Shown here: positions 36,554-44,584 of the stretch, piece after piece
How the letters are laid out: each line of letters begins with the position of its first letter
How positions within the stretch are numbered: position 1 is the first letter of the stretch
Program-made: the position numbers and the translations under genes
NCBI RefSeq assembly: GCF_016862095.1
Contig: NZ_BOMH01000030.1
Coordinates: 1 to 64,000 of the forward strand
DNA: 64,000 nucleotides
Direction: 5' to 3'
Source: Actinoplanes cyaneus
GTDB lineage: Bacteria; Actinomycetota; Actinomycetes; Mycobacteriales; Micromonosporaceae
The notes under the pieces: generated by a model
Seen by the model: only the letters and a program-made list of their open reading frames with translations
Databases searched by the model: none
Told to the model about the DNA's origin: nothing

Positions 36554-37479
36554 AGGCTGGCCCACTCCTCGTCTGCCGCGAGCTTGCGGGCTAGGTCGTC
36601 GAACGCGTCCACTGTCGCGTTGTTGGCGATGTCCCGCGCCACCACATCGTTGTCGGAGATCAGCTGCTCGCGCCACTGCAGCACCGGGTCGAGCGGGACC
36701 TCGCCCAGCATCGCCCGGCGGCCCACCTGGTGTTTCGCGGCGAGCTGACCCAGATCCTCGTCGCAGTCACGCAGCCAGGCGACCTGCGCCGGGCGCAGAC
36801 CGCTCAGCTCGATCGAGTCCGGGTCGACCACAGCGGTCCGGACGAACTTGATCGCCGCCTGCAACTCGTCCTTGTCGTGGCCGGCCCGCACCCCGACGTC
36901 GAGAATCCCGTCCTTGCCGTAGACGAGCCCCGCCGCGGCCGGGATGTGCTGCCGGGTCCACCGGTGGAAGACCAGCCAGCGGGCCGCCACGCCACGAAGG
37001 GCGGGATCCGCTGTCGCCTCGAGAACCAATTGCGTCGCGTACGACCGTCCGGCGCTCAGATCGATGAGGCACATGTCGAACTCCTCGTCCAGCGCCTGGA
37101 GCAGGTGCACGCAGCGGCGCAGCGCCTCCTTGTCCGGCCCGAACTCGCCGCCGTCCTGATCGCCGGGGAAGAGCATCAGCTTGCCGGAGCCGGGTGGCCG
37201 CTGCCGCAGACTGGCCCGTGACGACTGGGTCCACACGTCGATGCGGTGCGGCTCGCCGGTCGTCTGAATGTCCGGTTCCAGCAGGTAGGAGTGCATACCG
37301 CCACGCCGGACGCCCCGGGTGACATCGTTGATCTGGAAGATCGATCCGGCGGTCGGGGACCCGAAGTCGAAGTCCAGGTAGCAGACGTCGGAGCCGGAGA
37401 GGGCGCTGCGGTACACGACGTTGCAACTCGTGACCGACCTCCCCGTACCGCCCTTGTCGGAGGCCGCGAAGACCAGCAC
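36550..37479 (-). CDS. SCO2523-family variant P-loop ATPase-like protein (ParA/MinD-like)
   Basis: The 309-residue protein opens with a deviant Walker A motif, DKGGTGRSV at residues 8-16, then YLDFDFGSPT (A'-like) and MCLIDLSAGRS (Walker B-like). This is the ParA/MinD/SIMIBI fold. The signature lysine (Lys9) is kept, but the catalytic P-loop lysine is Arg14. Nucleotide binding may therefore persist with altered hydrolysis. It starts with GTG at 37479, one base after the stop of the upstream SCO2524-like gene. It probably works with the three co-operonic proteins. Confidence 0.75.
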   Translation of the reverse strand: MLVFAASDKGGTGRSVTSCNVVYRSALSGSDVCYLDFDFGSPTAGSIFQINDVTRGVRRGGMHSYLLEPDIQTTGEPHRIDVWTQSSRASLRQRPPGSGKLMLFPGDQDGGEFGPDKEALRRCVHLLQALDEEFDMCLIDLSAGRSYATQLVLEATADPALRGVAARWLVFHRWTRQHIPAAAGLVYGKDGILDVGVRAGHDKDELQAAIKFVRTAVVDPDSIELSGLRPAQVAWLRDCDEDLGQLAAKHQVGRRAMLGEVPLDPVLQWREQLISDNDVVARDIANNATVDAFDDLARKLAADEEWASL

Positions 37480-37480
37480 C

Positions 37481-39328
37481 CTAGTCCCCAGCCGCTTCCC
37501 GGGCCGCGGCGAGCTTGTCCAGCTCGCGCAGGACCGCGTGGAGGATCGCGACGGCGCTGCCCGGCCGGGTCGCCATCAACTGACGGGCGCGGCGGATGCC
37601 GATGCCCTGCTTGGTGAGGCTGTCGCGCAGAGCGGGGCCGCCGCCGCTGGAGTTGCGCAGTTGCTCCTTGTCGAAGACCCGCTCGGCCTCGCCGAGGAGG
37701 TCAGCCGCATATTCGGACAATCGGGAGCCGGGTGGGGATTCACGCTGGATGTACTCCGCGGCGGTGCTCATGCACTGCACGACCCGGGTGGTGTGGTACC
37801 AGCTGGGCTTGTCCCGGCGGGGCAGGGTCGGGTAGACGCTGCTGGGGTCGTCCCAAAGGCCGGCGCCGGGGGTGTCGTCACCCAGGCGGCGCTGGTGCAG
37901 ATGCCGCCAGATGTCGTCGGCCAGCCCCACCAGACGGGCCTCCTGCTGCGGGTTGTTGACCTGCGCCGCGATCGCGAGCACGCGGCCGAGGAGCAGGCTG
38001 GACAGCTCGCCGAGCCGCCAGCCGATCGGCGGGGAGTCCGCCCCCACCTGGTCCGCGCCGACGAGCGTGACCCACCGGCCCGGCTGGTGCATCTGGAGCG
38101 CGGGGTCGTCGGCCAGCGGGCGCCGCCGGATCCGGCCGCGGTCGGCCAGATCGGACAGGACGTTGGTGATCCGGGCGAGGTCGGCGTCGGGTGCGCCGCG
38201 GTCGGCGAGCGCATGCCGGACCAGGGAGACGACCAGGAGGCTGTAGTAGTCGCTCTCCTCCTCGTCGGTGGTCCGCCAGGGCAGCTCCTCGACCGGCCAT
38301 CGCTGATCGCCGAGGGTGGCGACGGCCGACCAGTACCGCTGGGCCAGGTCCCACTGCAACTGCAGGACGCGGGCCAATGACTGCTGCTCCTCGTTGAGCA
38401 GGCCCGCCAGCCTGGTCTCCTGGGAGAACAGGTCCCGGATGCCGTCGATCGCAACCACGGTGAAGTAGAGATACGGCGCCGGCTCGGCGGGGCCCGGCGC
38501 GTTGAAGGTGCCGATGGAGGTCTTCACCTCGGGCGCGCCCTGCACCACGCCCCAGGACCATCCGCACTCGAACAGCTTGTCCCCTCGGTTGTCCAGCAGG
38601 TCGTCGACCTGGTCGTTGAAGGTTCCCAGCTCGCGCAGACCGGCCATGACCGGCCGCAGCGAACGCCGGATCCGGCCGACAAGGTCGCCGGAGTAGTCCG
38701 AGCCTGGGAACGACGTCTCCCGCAGCACCCTGCCCTGCGGACTGTCCGCGTCGAACACGCTGATGGTGAAGCTGCGCTGCAGGCCGGCCATCGCCGCGGT
38801 GAGCCGTTTCTGGGTCTCCCCCTCGACCCGCGCGATCTCGTCCAGATAACCCCTGCGCTGAACCTGCCCGCGGTAGTCGCGGAGGAACCGGATCACCGCG
38901 CTGCAGAGCACCACCGAGGTGGCGAACGCGTCCACCACCTCGAGCTCGAGCTGCTCCTCGGTCGGCTCACGGTGGTCGTCGGGCGCGGTGGTGAGATAGT
39001 TGCCACCGGCGAACACCGGAAGCTGGGTCTTGGGATCGGTGTACGTCGCGAGGTAGCTCCCGATGAGCTCGACCACCCGCTGCGGGATGTCGACCGGCCC
39101 GCCGAACGATCCGAGCGCCTGCAGCACGTCGGACTGGGTGGTGTCCGGCCGGTCGAAGCGGATCTCGGTCAGCCGCTGCGGTGGCAGCAACAGGCACAGC
39201 AGCAACTCGGCGTCGCTGATCGAATTCCGCCCGCCGCGGTCGGCCCAGTTGAAGGACCGGGCCGGGCCGCACCAGCGTGATATCGACTTCCACACTGACA
39301 GCAATTCCTGGCGCGGCTGGAGTCTCAT
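37481..39328 (-). CDS. SCO2524-family conserved hypothetical protein
   Basis: The 615-residue, mostly helical soluble protein starts MRLQPRQELLSVWKSISRW. Notable conserved-looking segments are NSISDAELLLCLLLPP, LGSFGGPVDIPQRVVELIGSYLATY and FAGGNYL. No catalytic motif is recognised. It is the first gene of the leftward operon with the variant P-loop, SCO2522- and SCO2521-like genes, and I identify it mainly by that order. Starts at ATG 39328 or ATG 39349 are possible. It diverges from the WD40-NACHT gene. Confidence 0.65.
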   Translation of the reverse strand: MRLQPRQELLSVWKSISRWCGPARSFNWADRGGRNSISDAELLLCLLLPPQRLTEIRFDRPDTTQSDVLQALGSFGGPVDIPQRVVELIGSYLATYTDPKTQLPVFAGGNYLTTAPDDHREPTEEQLELEVVDAFATSVVLCSAVIRFLRDYRGQVQRRGYLDEIARVEGETQKRLTAAMAGLQRSFTISVFDADSPQGRVLRETSFPGSDYSGDLVGRIRRSLRPVMAGLRELGTFNDQVDDLLDNRGDKLFECGWSWGVVQGAPEVKTSIGTFNAPGPAEPAPYLYFTVVAIDGIRDLFSQETRLAGLLNEEQQSLARVLQLQWDLAQRYWSAVATLGDQRWPVEELPWRTTDEEESDYYSLLVVSLVRHALADRGAPDADLARITNVLSDLADRGRIRRRPLADDPALQMHQPGRWVTLVGADQVGADSPPIGWRLGELSSLLLGRVLAIAAQVNNPQQEARLVGLADDIWRHLHQRRLGDDTPGAGLWDDPSSVYPTLPRRDKPSWYHTTRVVQCMSTAAEYIQRESPPGSRLSEYAADLLGEAERVFDKEQLRNSSGGGPALRDSLTKQGIGIRRARQLMATRPGSAVAILHAVLRELDKLAAAREAAGD

Positions 39329-39632
39329 CGGTCGGCAACCACCGTTCATTCGCCCTGGTAAATGTGCTTTGCGACCGGCCAAAGTCGCGCGACACCTCAG
39401 GAATCACCGATCTTCTGCGGCGTAGCATATCCTCTCACCGCCCCGCCGGGGACCCCGAACATTGTGGACATTAGTCACGTTAATCCGTATCAGGGAAACC
39501 CCTGCAATGGATCATCAATGCTTGCTAGTCTCGTGACTCGCATGGTCATCCGAGATCGCTCCGAAGGCCTTCGACCTCAGGAGAGGGCTCCCGCAAGTTG
39601 GGAGAACGCCGGTTTACGCCACGTCACCGATC
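39329..39632. promoter_or_regulatory. Divergent promoter region between the SCO2524-like and NACHT-WD40 genes
   Basis: This 304-bp stretch holds no supported gene and is distinctly AT-richer than its surroundings (for example 39460-39530), as expected of promoters for both divergent genes. I see no clear -35/-10 pair or palindrome that I would defend. Confidence 0.4.
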
Positions 39633-42600
39633 ATGATCCTGCACTGCCGGGACTTTCCGGCCGCCGTGCGTTCCCCCGAAGCGGGAACGCGCTCGCAGCA
39701 TGAGATCCGCGGTCTCGTCGACGATTTGCTCAATGATCTCTCTTCGGCCGGGGCACCGGCGCCGCCCGATCTGATAATGATCTCCGGTGATCTCGCCGAA
39801 CGCGCGACGACCGGCGAATACGAGGCCGCTCATCAGTTCCTGAGCGCACTCCGGGACGCCCTCGGGATCGAGAGCCGGCGCATCGTTCTCGTCCCCGGCA
39901 CCCGTGACGTCAACCGCGGCATGTGCCACGCCTACTTCATGCGACGCGAGTCCAATGAGGAGAAGGCGGTCCCGCCGTACTGGGAGAAATGGCAGCCGTT
40001 CTCCACGATGCTCCGCCGGTTCCACGGCGCGGAGTTGCCCAAGGACCAGCCGTGGTCCCTCACCGAATTCCCCGCCCTGCGGGTCGTGGTCGCCGGCTTC
40101 AACTCCACGATGGCGCTGACCCACCTGGAGCAGGACGAGCACGGCTGTCTCGGCGACACCCAGATCGACTGGTTCGCCAACCAGCTGGACACCGCCGATC
40201 GCCGCGACTGGCTGCGGATCGGGGTGATCCACCACCGGCCCGAGGGGCCGGGCGCCATCTCCGACGCGGGCCGGTTCGCCGAGATGCTGGGCCCGCATCT
40301 GGATGTGGTGCTGCACGGGCAGGCCGGTGAGCCCCTCCTGTCCCGGCTCGGCGACGCCGGCGTCCCGATCCTCGGCAGCGGACCGGCCTGGCAGCTCATC
40401 GAGGCACGGCCGGAGACCGTCCGCACCGCGCCCGGTGCCGAGCCGATCCGTCTGCCGCACCCCTATCCGCGCCGGCCGATCCCCCGCCCGCGCCGGCCCG
40501 AGCCACCACCAGCCATGCGGCGGCTCACCGCGCAGGTGGCCGAGGTGTGCACCCTGCGCAACAAGGGCGCCGAGATCGTGCCGGTCCACCGGCAGAACTC
40601 GGACCACCTCGCGTACCTGCGGGTTTCACCCGACCGCAACCGCGGTGATCTGGGGCCGGCGGAGCAGTACCCGGTCGGGGTGTGCGCGGGCACGCCGTCG
40701 CGGGCCGACATCGAGTGGTTCGTGGAGGTGCTGGCCCGTTTCCGCACCGGCATCGCCCATCTCGTGCACTCCGGCGACGCCGCCGGCCCGGAGGTCCACG
40801 CCTTCGCCAGGACCCACGACGTCGAGCTCATCACCTTCCCCGATTACCAGGTCGGCCCGGATCTCGCGCTCTTCGCCCGCAACCAGGCGGCCGAGCTGAC
40901 CCACGACCAGGTCTACCGGTCGGACCTCTACGTGCCGCAGCGTTTCACCGAGTTCCTGCCACCGTCGTTCGCGCCGTCCGAGGCCCGGCCCGCCACCGAT
41001 CTGCTCACCTGGCTGCGCGACTGGGTCCGCACCTCCAACGGCCGCCTGGTCGTGGTCCTGGGCACGTTCGGGCACGGCAAGACGTTCCTGCTCAAGGAAC
41101 TGGCGCGGCGGATGGCCGAGGACGACGCCTCGACCGTGCCGGTCCTCATCGACCTCCGTGGCTTCGAGAAGGCGTACAGCCTGGACGAGCTCGTGGCGGT
41201 GCAGCTCGCCCGGCAGGGCCAGCGCAAGTTCGACCTGGACGTCTTCCGCTACCTGCGCCGCGAGGGCCGGGTCACGCTGCTCTTCGACGGCTTCGACGAG
41301 CTCGCCACCCGGGTGAGCTACGACCGGGCGACCAACCACCTGGACACCATCGTGCAGGCCGCCGAGGACCGGGCGAAGGTGGTCGTCACCAGCCGTGACC
41401 AGCACTTCCTGACCGACACCGACGTGCTGACCGCGCTCGGCGCGCAGCTCGGCACGGACCGCCAGGTGGTCCGGCTGGCCAACTTCGACGACGAACAGAT
41501 CGTCGCCTATCTCACCAACCAGCTGCGCGATCCCGAGGGCGCGCAGACCCGCTTCGACCTGCTGCACCGGGTGCGCAGACTGCTGCCGCTCTCCCGCAAC
41601 CCGCGGATGCTCGCGTTCATCACCGACCTCGGCGAGGACCGGCTCAGCCTGGCCAGCAACGCCGGCGGCCCGATCACCGCGGCCGACCTGTACCGGCAGG
41701 TCCTGGACAAGTGGCTGGCCTACGAGGCGCACCGGCTGGAACGCCTCGGCCCGGACGCGCCGAGCGAGGCCGTCCTCCTGGAGGCCGTCACGCATCTGGC
41801 CCTGCGCCTGTGGGACCAGCCCGACGGAAGCCTGAGCCTGGAGGACCTCGGCGACGCGGCGGACCACCTGTCCCGGCTGACCACCGCCACCGTGGGCGAC
41901 GCCGCCACCCTGGAGCCGCAGGAGAGCGCCCACGTGCTCGGCTCCAGCACGCTCCTGGTCCGGGTCGGCGATCATCGGTTCACCTTCGTGCACGACTCGG
42001 TCCGTGAATGGCTGATCGCCAACCACCTGGTCGGCGAGAGCATCGCCGCGACCGGTCTGGTCGGCCACCGATGGTCGTCCCTGATGATCGAGTTCCTGTG
42101 CGGGCTGGCCGGCCGGGACGTCATGCGGGAGTGGGCCGAGGGGATCCTGGCCGGGCGGCCCACCTCGCGCGTCGTCGGGCGCAACGCGGTCGAGGTGCTG
42201 CGGTTCCTCGGCGTGACCCGGTCGTCGTCGCCGTTCAACATGGCCGGCTCGGACCTGACCGGTCAGGACCTGTCCGCTCGCTTCCTGGCCGGCGCCGACC
42301 TCAGCGACGCCGACCTCACCGGCGCCAGCCTGATCGGCGCCGACCTCACCGGCGCCACGCTCACCGGCGCCAACCTCACCGACGCCCGGCTGGACCGGGC
42401 CACGCTGCGCGGGGCCGATCTCACCGGCGCCGACCTCAGCGGCGCCCGGTTGCTCGGCTCCGAGATGACCGACGCCGTCCTGGCCGGCACCCGGCTGCGG
42501 CGGGCCGCCCTGGTCGCGGCCCAGGGCCTGGACGCGGAGGCGCTGAGCGAGGCCGACACGCTCGGCGCGGCGCTACCGTCGGCCGGCGGCCCGGAGCCGC

Positions 42601-44579
42601 AGATCGCGTCGTCCGCCGTGATCCACGCGGTCGCGGTGGTCCCCGGCATGAAGCTGCTCGCCGGCGCCGGCGCGGACGGCATGATCCGGATCTGGGACGC
42701 GCTGCACCGCCGGCCGTTGCGGATGCTGCGGACGCTGCCGGGTCACACCAGGGCGCTGTGGGCGCTCGCGCTCACCCCCGACGACCGGTTCCTGGCCAGC
42801 GCCGGGGAGGACGAGACCGTGCGGGTCTGGGACACCACGTCCGGCCGACCGGTCTACGCGCTCGCCGGGCACATGGGGCGGATCCGCGCGCTCGCCTTCA
42901 GCCCGGACGGGCAGCAACTGGCGAGCGCCGGCGACGACGAGATCATCCGGATCTGGGACACCGCCACCGGTCAGGCCGTGCATACGCTGGCCGGGCACGG
43001 CGGGCGGATCCGCGCGCTCGCCTACAACCCGCTCGGCGGGCACCTGGCCAGCGCGGGGGACGACGAGGCAGTCCGGATCTGGGACACCGCCACCGGCCGG
43101 GCCGCGCAGCTCCTGACCGGGCACACGGGTCAGGTGCACGCGGTCGCCTGGGCGCCGGCCGGGGACCGGATCGCCAGCGTCGGCGACGATCGCCAGGTGC
43201 TGGTCTGGGACGTCGGGGCCGAGGCCGTCATGCACCGGCTGACCGGGCACACCCAGTGCATCCACGCCGTCGCGTTCCACCCGGACGGACGCCGGCTGGC
43301 CAGCGCCGGCGACGAGGGTGTGATCTGGGTCTGGGACAGCCTGGCCGGCCGGCCGCTGCCACCGCTGACCGGCCGGCACGCCGGTCCGGTGCACTCCCTC
43401 GCCTACTACCCGGACGGGGAGCATCTGGCGAGCGCGAGCAGCGACCGTACCGTCCGGATCTGGGACACCGACGACCGGCAGCCGGAACGGATCCTGCGCC
43501 CCGCCGGGGGTGACGCCCGGGCGCTCTGCTTCGCGGGCCGGGCGGACGACCCGTGGATGGCGGTCGGCGCCGGCGACGGCTCGGTACGGCTGTGGCAGCC
43601 GGCCGCCGGGACCCCACCTCGCGTCCTCACCGAGCCGGCCGTCGCGGACCCGGCCGTCACCGCCATCGCCGCCACCCGCGACGGCCACCAGCTCGCCACC
43701 GCCGGCGCGGACGGGGGCATCCGGATCTGGAACGTCGGCACCGGCGAGTCCGAGCCGCCGCTGACCGGTCACCGGGGCGCCGTGCACTCCATCGCGTTCG
43801 ACCCGGACGGCCGCCACCTGGCCAGCGCGGGCGCCGACGGCACCGTACGGCTGTGGGACGTCACCGGCAAGGACGCGCCCCGCATCTTCGCCGGCCAGGA
43901 CGGCACCGTCACCGCTCTCGGGTTCTGGGCGGTGGCCTTCACCCCGGACGGGCGGTTCGTCGTCGGCGGCGGCACCAACGGGACCATCCGGATCTGGCCC
44001 CTGCCCACCGGCAAACGGCAGAGCCGGGCCGGGCACACCAGCACGGTCCGGGCGATCGCCTTCTCCCCGAACGGCCGCCAGATGGCCAGCGCGGACGAGG
44101 ATGGGGTGATCCGGCTGCACAGCACGGTCGACGATCCACCGCTGATCCTCACCGGGCACGAGGGCGTGGTGACCGCCATCGCCTACTCACCGGACGGCGG
44201 GCACCTGGCCAGCGGCGGGACCGACGGCACGATCCGGATCTGGGACACCGCGACCGGGCGGCCGACCGACACCCTGACCGGTCAGCCCGGGTGGATCCGC
44301 TCGCTGAGCTACACCCCCGACGGGCAGCGGCTGGCGGTCGCCGGCGGGGATCAGGCCGTCCGGATCTGGGAGACCGGCCGATCCACGCCCCACGCGGTCC
44401 TCGTCCCGCTGGCCGACAAGGGATCCGTGGTCCTCTTCCACGACCAGCGGTACGTCCTGCGCGGGCGGCCGGGCGACGAGTACTGGTACGCCATGGGCAT
44501 GTGCCGCTTCGATCCGGGCGACCTCGATCCGTACGTGCCGGATCTGAGACCCGCGCGGCCCGGTGACCGGCTCTGGTGA
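39633..44579 (+). CDS. Pseudo-metallophosphoesterase / NACHT NTPase / pentapeptide / 14xWD40 protein
   Basis: A 1648-residue multidomain STAND protein. Residues 1-260 follow the calcineurin-phosphoesterase fold order, but metal motifs are eroded: ILHCRDF for DxH, SGDLAE kept, PGTRD for GNHD, HH200-201 kept, LHGQAGE for GHxH. A proline-rich hinge (275-294) leads to an uncharacterised linker domain (about 295-435). The NACHT NTPase has Walker A GTFGHGKTF (477-485), Walker B TLLFDGFDEL (548-557) and a helical extension. Pentapeptide repeats (ADLxx) occupy about 867-950, and 14 WD40 repeats (RIWD/RVWD-type ends) fill about 985-1590, enough for two seven-bladed propellers. No membrane segment. Its N-terminal core is shared with the facing vWA-NACHT protein. 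Role inferred: WD40 sensor, NTPase switch, in conflict signalling. Confidence 0.9.
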   Translation: MILHCRDFPAAVRSPEAGTRSQHEIRGLVDDLLNDLSSAGAPAPPDLIMISGDLAERATTGEYEAAHQFLSALRDALGIESRRIVLVPGTRDVNRGMCHAYFMRRESNEEKAVPPYWEKWQPFSTMLRRFHGAELPKDQPWSLTEFPALRVVVAGFNSTMALTHLEQDEHGCLGDTQIDWFANQLDTADRRDWLRIGVIHHRPEGPGAISDAGRFAEMLGPHLDVVLHGQAGEPLLSRLGDAGVPILGSGPAWQLIEARPETVRTAPGAEPIRLPHPYPRRPIPRPRRPEPPPAMRRLTAQVAEVCTLRNKGAEIVPVHRQNSDHLAYLRVSPDRNRGDLGPAEQYPVGVCAGTPSRADIEWFVEVLARFRTGIAHLVHSGDAAGPEVHAFARTHDVELITFPDYQVGPDLALFARNQAAELTHDQVYRSDLYVPQRFTEFLPPSFAPSEARPATDLLTWLRDWVRTSNGRLVVVLGTFGHGKTFLLKELARRMAEDDASTVPVLIDLRGFEKAYSLDELVAVQLARQGQRKFDLDVFRYLRREGRVTLLFDGFDELATRVSYDRATNHLDTIVQAAEDRAKVVVTSRDQHFLTDTDVLTALGAQLGTDRQVVRLANFDDEQIVAYLTNQLRDPEGAQTRFDLLHRVRRLLPLSRNPRMLAFITDLGEDRLSLASNAGGPITAADLYRQVLDKWLAYEAHRLERLGPDAPSEAVLLEAVTHLALRLWDQPDGSLSLEDLGDAADHLSRLTTATVGDAATLEPQESAHVLGSSTLLVRVGDHRFTFVHDSVREWLIANHLVGESIAATGLVGHRWSSLMIEFLCGLAGRDVMREWAEGILAGRPTSRVVGRNAVEVLRFLGVTRSSSPFNMAGSDLTGQDLSARFLAGADLSDADLTGASLIGADLTGATLTGANLTDARLDRATLRGADLTGADLSGARLLGSEMTDAVLAGTRLRRAALVAAQGLDAEALSEADTLGAALPSAGGPEPQIASSAVIHAVAVVPGMKLLAGAGADGMIRIWDALHRRPLRMLRTLPGHTRALWALALTPDDRFLASAGEDETVRVWDTTSGRPVYALAGHMGRIRALAFSPDGQQLASAGDDEIIRIWDTATGQAVHTLAGHGGRIRALAYNPLGGHLASAGDDEAVRIWDTATGRAAQLLTGHTGQVHAVAWAPAGDRIASVGDDRQVLVWDVGAEAVMHRLTGHTQCIHAVAFHPDGRRLASAGDEGVIWVWDSLAGRPLPPLTGRHAGPVHSLAYYPDGEHLASASSDRTVRIWDTDDRQPERILRPAGGDARALCFAGRADDPWMAVGAGDGSVRLWQPAAGTPPRVLTEPAVADPAVTAIAATRDGHQLATAGADGGIRIWNVGTGESEPPLTGHRGAVHSIAFDPDGRHLASAGADGTVRLWDVTGKDAPRIFAGQDGTVTALGFWAVAFTPDGRFVVGGGTNGTIRIWPLPTGKRQSRAGHTSTVRAIAFSPNGRQMASADEDGVIRLHSTVDDPPLILTGHEGVVTAIAYSPDGGHLASGGTDGTIRIWDTATGRPTDTLTGQPGWIRSLSYTPDGQRLAVAGGDQAVRIWETGRSTPHAVLVPLADKGSVVLFHDQRYVLRGRPGDEYWYAMGMCRFDPGDLDPYVPDLRPARPGDRLW

Positions 44580-44584
44580 GCGGG

